From assembly GCF_018139145.2 (NCBI RefSeq), contig NC_059478.1:22537001-22601000 (forward strand): DNA of 64,000 nucleotides, written 5' to 3'. Below, piece after piece: positions 26,901 to 41,900 of the stretch (position 1 is its first letter; the number at the start of each line of letters is the position of its first letter). Below the pieces are notes generated by a model that was not told the origin of the DNA, did no database searches, and worked only from the letters and a program-made list of their open reading frames with translations. Source of the DNA: Gymnogyps californianus. Taxonomy: Eukaryota; Chordata; Aves; Accipitriformes; Cathartidae. The position numbers were made by a program, and so were the translations under genes.

Positions 26901-29900
26901 CTAATTAAATGTGAGAAGCCCAGCGCCAGGGAATGGAAATTCTTTCCCAAAGCAAATGATTGTACAGGCTTATTCAATGCATTTCAAATGTCCATTCATT
27001 TGATTAGTAATATCAAATGAACTGTTTCTGCACCATCGATGGATCTCAGATGTGATATTTTAAAACATGGGAACTGTATTGAAATTATTCTATAACATCA
27101 TTTCTTTTTGAGAGCCATTTGTTAGCATTGAAAACAGTTATCTACTAGGATTTAGTTCTTTTCTCATATTCAGCCTTCAGACAGCTACTAATCTTGCCAT
27201 GTGAACGTAAGTGTGATCCAGTTGCTTAAGACAAAGGCGGTAAGAAGACCTGATGATCTCATTGCCACCTATTAATCCACACTAAAAAGTGGCTGTCACA
27301 GCTGAAGTTAAGGGCACCATCACTAGCCATATCTTCAGGAATCTTACTTAAGGGTCTGAAGAATTTAACTGTATGTGTATTTTAGCACCTGTCTTCAACC
27401 ATGAGACAGAGATATTCAAACAGCATTATTGCAGGGTTCCCAGCTCACCCTGAAAGTCAGTGGGAACTAGCTCCTAGCCATTATTTTTTCCTTTAAAAAT
27501 CATACTTGATAACTTTAAGGCATAGCGATGAAGAAGCTGTTTATTGCAGCTTTCTTGGCTATGCTTGTTCTATGAATAAAATGTCCTATTCATGAGGACA
27601 AAAAGAATTTGAAAATATTTAAAATAAGTGAATTGAACAAACTGAAATTATCAAAGTCAAACCTCAGAATAGGCTGGGGGATGGGATATAGATAAGAGCT
27701 GGAATTGAACTCAACAGAAGATTTGTTTTCTTTTTTTCAGCTACTTCATGGCTTTGCAGGAGAGGCATTGAGCAAGTCTAACACAGAAGAAATTTCCCTG
27801 GCTTTGAAAGCCCTTGGGAATGTAGGACATCCAGCCAGCATCAAGCACATCAAGAAATTTTTACCAGGATATGCAGCTGGTGCCTCAGATTTGCCACTCA
27901 AGGTCCATGCAACTGCTGTGATGGCCCTGAAAAACATAGGCATGAAAGACCCAAAAATGGTAAGGAAACAAAGCTGCCTCCTTTGCACTTATGATAATCC
28001 AACACAAGGCTGCTCATCTATGATGGGTGATGAGGGGAAAGCAGACCCTTTTTTCAAATATAGCTGTAATATGGGGGAGGTTCAAAATACTTAACGATTC
28101 CTTAGTTGGCATGTCTTATTCCTTTTGACATTAACTTCTAGTATTTCAGACTGCAACAAAAATCCCATTAAAAGGATACATTCATTACTCTGTTGTTGAA
28201 GACAAATCAGTATTTCCATTGCAAGCATTTATTTTCCAAGGACATTAGACAGAAAGCTAAATTATTGACCAAAATGTGTTTAGTGCTACTTCAACTTTGG
28301 TATGTGAGAGAACCACAAAACAAGGTTTTCAGAGAATTGACATTTAATACTGAGTGTCACATCTAATTGTAATTCAAGACCAGATCTTATTGTAAATAGA
28401 TACTAGAGGTTTGCATCCTAATTACAAATTTACAGACATTGTGTGGGTTTAAGTCATAAACAGAACATTTACTAAATGTGACTTTTGTCCCTGAAGGAGA
28501 TAATGATTAGATATCACATACAATGGTTACACAGGCATACTCTAATCCATCACAGACATCACTTTACAATCATTTTCACCTTAAAGCAATCTGCTTCTAA
28601 AAGGAAACTTTGCATTTTCAAGATTTTTTTTTCCTGATATTGAAATTTTTTGTTTTCTGTAAGTCTATACTTAAAATAAAATCTTTTATTAACTATTCTA
28701 CTAATCTGTATCAGTTTTTCCATTATACTCATTTTTTGCATATGACTCTCAGTTTGAGTGCACATATTGATCCACAGACAATAGTGTGCCAGCATATGCT
28801 TTTAAGCAAAAGAATAAAGAAACAATTTACTAGAATGCAGGAGCTAGATGGGAAAAAGCATGGTGGGAGGAGAGAATAGCAAGGGTAGGAGTTAGGGTAT
28901 TTGCTGGGGAAGGAAAAAAGCCCATTTGGTGTTTGAAAACAATGCTGTGTCTCTGATTGCCCTTTGGCCTGGCTTTCCACATGTGACCCAGATCACGGTT
29001 TAGTTCCGTTTTCTATGCATTTTCTTTGGAGAAAATTGATCCGGAGCAAGTTAATGACTATGACTGGATTTTTCATTGTTCAAAAACCAGTTTAATGCCT
29101 GGTTTGCAGCTAGCTACACACCCATATTTGCGTTAAACAGGCTTAATACATGGTCTGTCTTTTTTATTGTTTAATTTGAAAAGGTAGTTACATTTAGAAA
29201 GAGGCTACTGCATCCTTGTCACCACTTTTACCTTGGTATTTGATAATCAACATATTCAAATTAATAAAACCAATCAGGTGTTCCCAAAGTTTGTTAAGTC
29301 TTCTGGATCAGACTTCATTTGAGAGAGTGGACATGCGCTGTCCCAGGCAGGACAGGACTGTGCAGAGGGGCTGCCAGAACAGTGTTACACCATCCACCTC
29401 CATTCTGAAGTTGGGGTCAAAGGCTTCAGCGCAGCTCATGGAAAATGCAAAGGTTCCAGTACAAAATTAGTCTTGATAGTGAATATTGCTGAGGTCAAAC
29501 ACATTGGTCACAAGTAGTACTGTGGAAATTATGTTTGTTGCATAAACTTTCGGGTTTAAGCTGCCTACATGGCATAGAGATTTCTGTTAGTAAACTGGTT
29601 TTATTCATTTCATTTTTATTCTATTATTTAGCAGAAAGGGCCCCAGGAGATCAAATGATTAGAAGTAAGGCATGCCTTTATGGGTAGGGATAAGTGATCA
29701 CTGAAACCACTTCTCAGGTAGGTAATGGATCTATGAAATCTCTTTTACCTAGAGTGGTTATGCTACAAATATATTTTGCTGCAGCTCAAGAAGGGATAAT
29801 AGACTTGATGTAGAAGCTATCCAGTGAAGTTCCTTGGCTTTGATTGTGTAGGAAGAAAGACTACATTACCATAATGCCCCTTCCAGCCCTCAGACTATGA

Positions 29901-32900
29901 AACCAGGAACACTGTTGCCATCATAATTAAATAATACAAATTTTTACTGTACTAGTGATAAAGAGATCATTCACCGGTGATGAATGGTTATTAACAAAAT
30001 GTTCAAACATACTGTAAATTTGAACGTATCTATTATTTTCAGGTCCAGGCTATTACCCTTGAGATTTTCCTGAATCACAAAATTCATCCTCGGGTCCGAA
30101 TGTTAGCTGCAGTGGTTTTGCTTGAAACCAAGCCAGGTCTTCCAATACTGATGACGTTAGCTGATGTTGTGCTGAAGGAACCTAGCATGCAAGTGGCAAG
30201 TTTCATCTACTCTCACCTGAGGGCCCTGGGTAGAAGCACAGCTCCAGATCTTCAAGTGATGTAAGGAAAATCTGGATCCCTTCCCTAGATGAAAAACTTG
30301 TTGCAAACTAATTGAGGTGTTAACATGCTCACCGAATTTTTTCAGGGCTTCTGCCTGCAGAATGGCTATCAGAGTATTAAGTCCCAAATTCGACAGATCT
30401 GGATATCAGTTCAGCAAGGTTTTCCGCTTCAGTATATTTAAAGGTAAGATTAAGAAGATTTTGTAGAGAAATATATACAGGTCAATGTGTGAAAAAAATC
30501 AAATAGTATGAGAACCCAATTCTCCTAGCCAGCTGGTTAGCTGCATGTTGTTCCTCCATATTCTCCTATGTTCAGTGAAAAAAAAACTATAAAAACCTCA
30601 GGCTCTGCATTTGGAGAGTGTTTAGGTCCCTGTGTGTTTTACATTGTACACTGCCAGCATGAAATTACCAGAGGGCTTGTGGGGCTCTAACCCTCGATTT
30701 TCATTAGCCAGTGAGGCACATGCTCCTGCATCAAATGCCATAGTCTCAGTGGTGCTTAACAATTTCATACCATTGTTCAGCACCAAACAAACAGAAGGGA
30801 CCTAAATTACTGCTGAAGTGGATTAATTTCTACTGGTGCTGAGCACCTACAACTCTTGCTGAATTCAAATGTGATGCTAAATACTCTTCACTCCAACAGT
30901 AGTGCCCGGTGAAACAGCAAACTCTGAAAACATTCAGATGTGACTATACGTTGCACCCATGAGCAGCTAACTCAGGCTTATTGTCTAAAGATTTTTCTTG
31001 CACTTTCCTACCAGGATTCTTTACTGGAATGAGCAGATCTATGCGTGGGATCTGCAGGCTGATCAGTTACATCAATGGGGGTTGCACATAAAAAGGTAGT
31101 CAGGGCGGGGGGGACCAGATTAGAAGACAGCTCTTGCTGGGCCAAATTGCAGCTATTTCTATTTTCCATGTATGTTATTTTTCTCAGTAGACATTTTTTA
31201 AGCAACTCCCCTATGTAAATGACCACGACACTCTCAGTGATTTGGCATATGTAGCTGGCAGACTAGGGAGCTTATATCTACAAACACAGTCTCCTTACAC
31301 ATGCTGTTTATCTAGGAGGACTTGGATGTTTTTAGCACTTTTGTTACTCACTGGTACATGTAAAGATTCTTTTCAAAGTAATCAACAGAAGAAGAGACTC
31401 TGAAACATCTGAAATGACAGTGCTAAGTGTACAAGTACTTTTGCCTTCTTTTTGGAGGGGGGGAGTGGTTTGAAAGGCTTTTGTAGATCTTATTGTTGCC
31501 CTGCCCCTGTTTCATGGTTTTTACGTGACCATTTAATCTGCTCTATAATAAAAATAAATATAATACATACCACAACAACCACAGTAATATACGATACACA
31601 TGCTTGCTGCCTCAGAGATGGAGACAGAGAGTGCCCGAAGAAATACAGTCACCAATATGCACTGTGTGAACTTTTGTACCATTTAAAATGCGCTCAGGGA
31701 GAGATACATTTTCCAGTAATATGCAGATATGTGTTTCTAGTTTTAGGTACTCATTTTCTCCTCTTATTTTTGCTTTTAAAATGAAACTATCTGAATTTTC
31801 ACACAGTGAGAAAGAAGGGTGCAGGACGCATGAGGGTAGCTGGCAGAGGGCTATGTGAAATGGATTACTTTGTTCTGGCTGTAGCCTGGAAATGCAGCAC
31901 ATCAGTGAATTGCTGTTACTTCTTGGTGAAGACCAGTGTCAGAAATTTTGTTACCATGCATATATAATATTTAAACCTCTCATCCTGAAGAATAAGGAAC
32001 AAGACCCTTTTCTCACACATGCTAATCTTAGACTTGGATAACTCAGCTAAATGAAGTCAATCCTCTATTACACTGGTGTGGGAGGAGGATCCATTCTCCA
32101 GCTTTCTGATTTGATTTGTCACCACTAGCCACAGGTGAAATGTGTTTCAGTGAGTCCATTCTGGAGGAGTTACCATAGTGACGGCTGTAATGCAGTACCT
32201 ATTTCCTTGCTAAAAACAAAAATGTGCCCTCAGCATAACAGATCTTTGTGGTGCTAGATGCTGAATTTTTAATGACAGGCAATAATGTCAGCTGAATCTA
32301 TCTCTAATCTGGAATCTGTCACACATGGCCACCCCAAACAGTGCTTCATCCTCTACACACTGCTACTGAAATCAAAGGGATGACCCAGGTTCTGCTCAGT
32401 GTGAGGACTGACAGAATCTGACTCTCAATGTGCACAGATTCATATAATTAAATATGTGTACTAATGTTCATAGGTACCCAGGACTGCTTTCTTTGATCAC
32501 CAATTTTTCTTTCCCTCTTCCTTGGGGCAAGACATTTAGTCAGATATATGCAGGTGCTATCACGCTCTCACCATGAAGTGGCTACAGTGCATCATCTGAC
32601 TGCGTCAGTAGGATTTTCCGTTGGTAAATATTTTCTTAGAGCATTAGCGCTATGTAATGCCTGAGGTATGGAAAATATCCCTGCTCTCTTCAAGTGAATG
32701 AATTCTGTATAATCATTTAATCATTTATGAGCAACACTTCTCATTAAGTATCAGTAAGTACCACGGGGTTTTTTAACTAACAGTTTTTGTGGGTTAGAAC
32801 ACAAAAAAAGAGCCTTAACAAATTCACTAAAAGTACCATGCCTCATTCTAGTGTCCAGTCCACATAACACCTAGAACTGTTCTGGCTAAGCTCATTCACA

Positions 32901-35900
32901 GAAAAACTAGTCTTCACATTTCCAAGTCTCAAGTCAGCTTGTTAGTAATGTCCCAATGTGGCATCCCTTTGCTTTTTATTTTCTGTAGGATCAGCATTAA
33001 AATGTGAGCTTTTTTCATCTCTCCTTGCTATCTGCTGAAGGTTCTCCACTGATTCCTCTGCCATCAATGGGGTGGCATAAATATCTGTATTTTGATTGTA
33101 GGAGCTGTTACTGAACTACGTATATCGTAGGTAGATAGTGCCTAGCACTTTGGGTAACACAGGAGATTCATACAGCAAAACAGTGAAGGTAATGTAGTGA
33201 AATGCCAGTTCATACAGATTTAGTAGACTAAGAAGTGGATTGCTTTTCCAACAGTTTGTTTCTCAAACACATGAAAAGTTGGAATATGTCCTGAGAAATT
33301 AGAAATCAAAATTAGCCCCAATAATCTGATACTAAACAACTTAGCGTGAGGCGTAAATGAGAGTAAAGGACCATCCAGATCCCTGTCTGCATGCACGGAT
33401 TCAGAAGAGAATGGGAAAGTGTTGACTTACAAGTGAGATATTATCTGAAACACAGAGAGTGGCACTAGAGAAGTAATATGGGCATGAGTATTCATAACAC
33501 CCCACATTTGTGAACTAAGCAATAATCTTTAACTTTTGGCTAAACAATTTATGAGAATTTAGGCACTCCTCTTCTGGAAAGAGGTCAAAGACTCACTCCC
33601 TGTCATAATGTTTGAAAATCTATTTCCTACAATTCATCAATAATTTCTGTATGGGTACTGAAATTATTGGTCTGGATCTTCCAGGGCTCTGCAATTATCC
33701 TGGCTGTCTGAATTTCCAAAGCTGATTTCTGGTGGTGCTGGGATTTAATCAGTATATGGTGCCTATGTCTAACATGAGGATAGCAGAAATTTAACATAGG
33801 GACTCCTAAAATACTTCCCTCTCCTCCAGCTATTGTAGGAAGAGAAGAGAGAGGAGGGCTAGAAGAAAGGAAGCACGACAGGGATGCCTACATATCATGT
33901 CAGCCTTGTTCCTCTTGAAATCCAAGGAAACTTAGAAAAGCCTTGGGATTACTTTAACTCAGAAAGCAGGACTGTATAGACCTGTGCCAAGATCGGGAAG
34001 AATACATGACTGTGCTCTGCACTGATTATCTGTATCTAAGAACATTATGGATGATAAATCCAAAGTAGAGAAAATAAATAGACACAAATTATGTTTGCTC
34101 AAAGTTCACTCAATAGTTAACAATTATTTAACGATTAGTGCATTTCATGTAAGGAGTTATAGCATTTGGAACTAGATGTATTAAATTGCCTCTGAGTCAC
34201 TTGAGAGACAAATCTACACCTCACCATCTGTCCTTATAGGACATCTATATCACTTTCCCTAAACTATTAGCAAAGGATGGCAAATCTGTTTTCATTTCTG
34301 ATCCCCTTTGTCAAGTTGCCCTAAATAATGTCTTGTAAAAGCATTTCATAAGCTGACGTTACAGAATCTGACTGGATGTAAATGATATAGCAGAAGCAAT
34401 TGGAAAAATGGCATAACCACCATGCAATGAGCAGGAGGCTTGTAATTTTGCCCATTAATAGTTCACAAATGCAGAATATTCTGTTTATGACTGTTTTATA
34501 ACATAAATTTTATAGCTGGGTTTTCTGGACTTTCTCATATCGTGCTCTATCAGTTGAATTATGCAATTAGTAAATTGATACAATCTGCACACTGTGGCTT
34601 TAAAAACTAACTGTGCTGTGTTTTACTGCCTATTTCTCTTCAGAGTTCCTTATGAGTGGACTGGCAGCTAAATATTTGGTGTTGAATAATGCAGGCAGTT
34701 TAATTCCAACAATGGCAATGTCCCAGCTGCGGACACATTTCCTTGGAAGAGTAGCTGATCCCTTGGAGGTAATTGGGTCTACCCACAGTTTGCCCTCTCA
34801 TCCCTTCTTACAACCATCATCCAACTGGCATTTACACTTTACTTCTTCCCACAGGTGGGAATAACGGTTGAAGGACTGCAGGAGATGTTTGCTAAAGGTT
34901 ACTCTCCTGACGGGGACTGGGAGACTGACTATGACTTCAAGGAAATCCTGAAAACGGTAAATTCTCAGGGAAAAGAAAATCTCTAAGATATTGCTTCCCC
35001 AAATGTTATGAAGAATCGGACTTTCTTCCTCTTCTCATGCAGCTCTCTGACTGGAAGGCATTCTCCAGTGACAAACCTTTTGCATCGGGCTACTTGAAGA
35101 TGTTTGGCCAAGAGTTGTTCTTTGGTGGACTTGATAAAAAAGCCATCCAAACTGCACTGCAGGTATCATTCCAAAAAAACCACCACCCAAGCATCAAAAG
35201 CTTTAAAATACTGTTTCTTTCACACATTCTCTGCCTTTTTTTAACTTTTTAATTCAAGAAGGTTTTTCGTCTTTAGTATTAATCAAGGCAAATAAGGTCA
35301 AGCTTTGATCAGGATTAGCTATAATCATTGCTGGCAGACTTTCCCCTGAGGCATAGTTAATGACACAGATCATGATATTCAAGTTCTGCTTATTTAGGCA
35401 AGTTGAACTCTGTAATTGCAGGCATGGTATGGACCTGACGAAAAAATCCCTTCGATAAGGAGAATAATCAGTAGCCTTCAAAGTGGTGTAGGGAGGCAGT
35501 GGACCAAGGCTTTACTGTCCTCTGAGATCCGTCGTATCGTGCCCACCTGCACTGGGTTCCCGACAGAGACTAGCTTCTATTACTCTTCTATCACAAAAGT
35601 GGCAGGAAATGGTAACGTATTTCAAGACCTGAGCAATACAAACATGCTTGTCAGGATTGGGGGTGTTTTTTAACGCTTTTTTTTACTTTCTTTGTAATAG
35701 TTCAAGCACAGATTACACCTTCTCCAAAGCCTGATTTCAGATTGACTGAGTTACTAAATGCCAACATTAGGCTGCGATCCAAAATGAGTGTAAGGTAAAT
35801 ATTTAGTATAAAATAAAAGAATAATATTTCCAAGTGACAGAGGCCATAAAAATTCAACAACTGTTTGCTGTCTGAACATAATTTTACCCTCCTTCTACCT

Positions 35901-38900
35901 TTTCAGCATGGCTAAGGAAATGACCTTTGTAATGGGGATCAACACACACATGGTCCAGGCAGGGCTGGAAGCACACACCAAAATGAGTGCTCATGTGCCT
36001 GTGAATGTTGTTGCCACTATCCATATGAAGGAAAAAAATATCAAAATTGAAATTCCGCCATGTAAAGATGAGACTAACATAATTAATGTAAGGTAAGACA
36101 TAGCACTTATTATCGTTCTATGTAACAATGCAGAGTCTTTCCAAATAATACAGAACATTTGCTGAGAGATCTTGTCTTTGACTGTCAGCTTGGGTAACTG
36201 GCAATGATTGGTGTAGTTTATTTATTTTAAATGAAGTGACATGTACCAAAGCTTTGCTTGAAAATATGCGTCACTTCCTGTGGTCTTCACCTGAATATCC
36301 TCTTTAGGACCATTTCTCAGTTGTTGAGACCCATAAGCTATTTGAAACACAAATGGCATAACATTTCTATTCCAATACATATATTTGGACTGGAGACGCT
36401 AGGTAAGATATAAGCCAGCTGAATCCTCTCAGTTATAACAGATAACTCATATATATATTTGCATTTGATGCCTTGAAGCATAGAGGATTTGGTGTTTCTT
36501 GTGTTTTTACCTTGTTTTCCTGTGGCTGCCATTTGGTTTTCTTACCTGTTAGGTCTACTTGATTTATTATCAGTGCATGCAATTACAATACACTCTGGAA
36601 AACCGATGCAGCCAGATGCCAAACAAATGAAAACAGATGGAAATACAAGCACAAAGAGAGGGAGGAAACAGAAAGAGTATGTCCAAGGAATCAAAGCAGT
36701 AGACCAAAGCTTAGAAAACCTTCACACACACGCATGAAAAAATTCTGAGAAAGACAAGCAGAAAATTCATCACAAAGGAAAAAGCATCACTGACAACAGA
36801 AATCAGCTATTATACAATCCACAGAAATGTTAACAAGTTTCTGCTCTAGGAATACAGCCATAACAAAAGAGCTCAGTTGCTTGATCCAGCTGCAATTAGC
36901 ATTCATGGCTGCTGGCCCAGAGCAGCTCTGCAGGTCTCCTCCGTTTAGCCACCAGTTAGGCTAATCATTATTCTCCCTTGCCCTTCAATGGTCACAGACC
37001 ATCCTAGTAGGCATTTGACATCACATCCTCCTCCCTAAGATGATTCCTTCACTCCATCAAATGTGATTGTAATCAAGTTCTCTGTGCACAGGAGGGAGGG
37101 TTTCGGCAGTTCATAGAGCAAAAGTTAGCTGAGTGTCAGTTGCTGGGGCACCACAGCCCAAAAGTTATGTCCAGTTTCTTGTGAAGACCAGGACAGGCTG
37201 CTCCCAAGGTTATCAGGGACAGCAGGCACCTGCTCTCACTAGCTCTCACTGTTGGAGAGGGTGAGGGTGATATTAATGAACTCAATAAGGATGCTGAACT
37301 GAAATGAGAATATTGGACACTGATATGGAGTTTAGAGCCTCAAGCAGAGCTACAAATGTTAGCAGAAGGATCCTCCCTGCAAAGCAAAATAAAAAATATT
37401 TTCCTCCTTTGACTTAAGGGGAAATCAAATCAGACACAAAAAGGGTTAAATGCATTGCCAGAAAGCATAAAGCAAGTCAGTATCAAACGCAAGGGATTAC
37501 AGCGGAGTCCATGAGTTCCAGCCCAAGCCCTGCTCTAGACCCTGCAGCATTATCATTTATAAAGTCAAGCAGTCACTCAGAAATAGCTCTATAATGCCAA
37601 GTATATAAGAAAGCTAATACTCACTAGCTAACTTTTAGCACCATCAATTTTTCTCCAAAAAGCATTCCTGTTCACTGTTACAAAACAAACGGCCAGTGGA
37701 ATCCACACAGAGCAATGAAACAGCAATGAGTACAAGTGAAGGCAAAACAATAACTAGAGAATGTAACATTGAACCACGTCACTGAGGAGGTCAAAGACCA
37801 AGCAAAGTAAAATCTTAAAGGCATCAAGAGAAACAAGGAGGCATGATAGAGGGAGAAAGGTTACATATATGTTCTATATAGAATGAGTCAAAAATTTTAG
37901 TTTAACATAGACTTTCCCTTCCTTTTGCATAGATCCACCAAAGAATAAAGAACCTATTGAATTCAATGTTTTAGAGATATTCTGACACCTTCCCTTGTTA
38001 GCTTTAAATGCCCTATTTAAAGAAATGGTTCTAGAAAGCTATTGCTCTTTCATTTGTTTGTGAGCTCTGGTCAAAATATTTTAGTATTGGGCACTTTTTC
38101 TTGATGGTCAGTGGGTTACCTTCTATAGTACTATGTCATTAAAGCTAGTCAGGATGTGATACTATTTTCCCCTTCATCTCTCACATCCAGACACAGGAAG
38201 CAAACAGTCTTCAATGGCATTAAGTTCAGTTATATCCTACACACCGTACACGTTATAACCTGTCACAACTGTGGGATTTATATAAATTTTCAGGAGCCAA
38301 AGAGAAACTCAGGTGAGCAATCACAGACTCTGAAGAAAAAATAATGAAAATTTTGGTGATAGAGAGATTGCATTCCCAAGACAAAACAGCACGTTACGGA
38401 CTCGACTTTCTTTATAGCAAAAATCAGAGCGAAATAATTAATCATACCATGGAGAGAATATATAGCATGTGTTTCAATTCAATCTTATCAAAGTTAAATT
38501 GAATTAAAAATAATAGTTATTTTTAAGGCTCTTTTAACATAATTCTTTGGTCTACTACAGATGGCTACTTAAACATACTTTTAAACAAAATTTACAGGAA
38601 GAAGTAAAAATCAAATAAATTTCAGGGAAAATTAGAGCCCTGTGATTAAAGTATAAATATGGAGAGCTGCCAGAGAATGCACTTTGCAAATATATCACAT
38701 ATTCATAATGACAGGCTACTGAAGTATATACATAATCTTGAATAGAGCTTGTATCATAGGGCTTTTTTGCTGGTTTTAACTGTAGGATAAGCATCTTATT
38801 TATAAGATGAATTACAAAATTACAACACCGTGTACAACATGTATACAGCATGTGTAGCACAAAATGCAGAAAAGCCAGCGTATGCTGTGAGCTCGCAAGG

Positions 38901-41900
38901 CAGCACAGTGTGTTTGGGGACAGAGAAGGGAAACGACTGGCGCTCCAAGTCTCTGTTTTTATACCACCTTTGCACCAAGGTCAGAGGATGGTACTAGGAA
39001 AGGCAGAAATTTTCATTTCATCACAGCAGAAGGAGAGCTAAAGATCTGGTTGGAGAATTGTCTCTTTCTTCTCATTTATTTAGATACAATGTCATGCTGT
39101 GCTTTAGAACCTGGGAAAATAGTTATTTGTTGATTTTTTTTGTTTGTTTTAAACAGACATTAAGCTCTTCTGTCCCCATGTTAGGGATGTATGTAAGGCC
39201 ACACTCACTGAAACATCAGTGGGCCCAACACAGCTGAATTGCTTGTCCCTTACCCCTGCAGTGAATTTGGCTTATACTATAGTACAGCTTCTTCTCTCAT
39301 CCAAAAAATACACTAATACATATTGGAAAATCTCCTTTTTATTTTTTCTCCCTTGTGTGGGATCAGAGAGAACAGATTCTTTCATACCATAGCTTTAGGC
39401 CTTCTTTGTGACTGTTTTTCTTGTTAAAGCACCAGAGCTGGCTCTTGTAGCCTATTTTTACTGTGCCGTGTGATTCTGCAGACATTGACATGTGTCACCT
39501 GTGATGCAGCTACATTTGTTGGCTCTCTGTGCTCAACAGGGAGGAATCGATCCTCCACTTTCATTAGGTGGCAGGAGTAGACTATTGGCATAAAAAATAC
39601 TAAAAAAAATTGGAAAAGAAACCCCAGGGCTTTCTGCTTGGAGGCCCAGCCTGCAGTTCAGTGGTCATTTGAATTATTGAATGGGATTAAAATAAAAACC
39701 ATTTCCCTTTTTGTCCCTTTACCCAGATGAGCCATCTGAAATGCAAGTTGATTTGTATTTTCTTTTATCCCCTCAGCTTGTTAGGGAGAATATTTTATTT
39801 CAGATTCCATTCTTCAAGGTTCTCCTATCACCCAGCGTGGAGCGTTGCTGTCATGTCCTTATCTAAAAAAAGAGAGAGAGGGAAAAGAAAACAAAGCCCA
39901 CAGGTGACACGTTTTATTGAGGTGTTCCGCATGAAGAGCAATTGTGTGCTTTACAGTGCACACAGCACAGTAGGAGCCTTCAAGAGGAAGAGAGGGCTAT
40001 CAAATGAATACAAATTCATCTTTAAAATAGGTTAGATTGGAATTGCTCAGGCTGGTACAGTGTGGACCGTATTAAAATAGAGACCATTTTGCAGACCATC
40101 TTTCCATTCACTGTCACAAAAGCCACCTCCATTGGCAGACCACAAAAGCCCCAGGGCAAGCAGATCAACTTCATACTTGAGAAACAGCACATGGGGAATT
40201 TTGAGCTGCATGTTAGTGCTAATAAACGGCTAATAAGGTAGAGCTAGCACAATGTTCATAGCTGAGGGAAATAGATTTTAATCTCTCAAAAGTGTTCCGC
40301 ATTCAAGATGTTTCCCTGACCCAAAACAAAACTCATAGTTATCACAGCACTGTAACAACTTCCATGAAGAATGTGGGGTATGGAGCCAGGGGGTCAGGAT
40401 ATTTAGCCGTGAGAGTCTCGGTCTCATGCTGCACCTTATATCACTCATCCTGGATCCTGACTAATACTCTTCGAGTCCACAACACTGGAAACAATGTACT
40501 GAACATATCTACGTAAATAGGCTCTTAACCTTCTTACACATCTCTCTGTGATGTCTTGCCAAGCCATGAGTACCAGTGAATTTAGATCAAGCTGGAGACA
40601 CTTACTTTGATGATTTCAGGCTCCTTTCTTTAATTCTGCTTTAACAAAAGTTGCATGGGAAACAGCATTCAGTAGTCACCAGTCCCCAGGTTGTTTTTTG
40701 AAGTTATGGCAGTATTTTCCCAAATATAATGTCAAAGGAAATGAGAACTAAGTTTAGCAGTGAACACACAGAAGATGAGTTTAAAAATTTAAAAGTCCAG
40801 AAGATCAAAATAGGAGACCCAAAATTTTAATAATGTGATACACAGCCAGGCTTCTAAGTGGGCTGTTCTTCAGGGTGTTAGGCATACGGAGATCCCATCA
40901 ACTGCAATGCTTTTAACCTGTACACATGATTCTAAAAGCCTAACTGAGCTATCTGCCCCTGAGACCAGTGCATGTCTTTATTCACTTTTAGCAGTCCTTG
41001 AAAATACAACTAACATGAAAGATGCTGTAAATATCTGTAAAGCAATTCGCAAGGTATACTTGTTGCTGAGTACATGCCACAACGCATTATTCAGGTCTTT
41101 TCCTCAGCAGTGCTTTATCAATACAGGTTTCCTCTAATGTTTATTCTACAGGTCCAAGACATTTGCTGTTACACGAAATATTGGGGATTTGACTGCCAGT
41201 AAGATGACTCCAGTTCTTCTACCTGAAGCAGTGCCTGACATAATGAAGATGTCCTTCGATTCAGATTCTGCATCAGGCAAGACTGATAACATCAGGGTAA
41301 ATGATGTAGTGTCTGACTATTCTTTTTGGGCTTTTAATCAGTGGGATACCTTTTCTTTTCTCCATAGGAAAATGTACAATTCATCTCTGACCAATGCTGC
41401 TTCGCTCAAAATAAGTCAGGTTCAATCTAATAACACAAATAGTCCTATAGTAACATTATTTTAAAATCTGGAGTGTAATACATCAGACTTGCAACACTTT
41501 TTCAAAAGCAAAAGCATTTTCTTTGGTAATTAATTTTACACTGCCATCTACAGGATAGGCCCACAATCTTTAAAATACTTTGCAATCATTATGCAAGCAT
41601 CACATTCCTGGGGCAGCCACAAATGTTCCACGAGATGCTCCGCTGCTCGATTTGTAGACCCAAATTTAATGCTTATAAGCATCCTGATTCAAGGATGGAT
41701 GGCAGTTTGTGTGCCAAGTCAAATGACTTCCTGAGCTGTAGTTTTCCATAAAAGCTAGTACAGGCTTTCTATGATGGGCAGCGTTGTGAAGGCATCACCA
41801 TGACAATTCATTCAGTGAACGACTGACGGAGGTGAGGAATACAGTCTCCTGTTCTGGTTTCATTGTTGTCCTGCAACTCTGAAGGGTTTTCAGATAAAAT

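Larger units (their letters stand above)
26175..27740. other. VTG1: Intron 10
   Basis: 1566 bases holding two old repeat relics, a MIR-like one at 26361-26565 and a sauropsid-type fragment at 27441-27480. Confidence 0.8.

Noticed and set aside
33581..33600. aggtcaaagactc as a receptor site in intron 13.
   Set aside because: It has one half-site only, with no partner at a meaningful spacing.
36990..37010. GGTCAcagACC in intron 19 as an oestrogen response element.
   Set aside because: The second half-site lacks TG, so it is not a GGTCAnnnTGACC palindrome.
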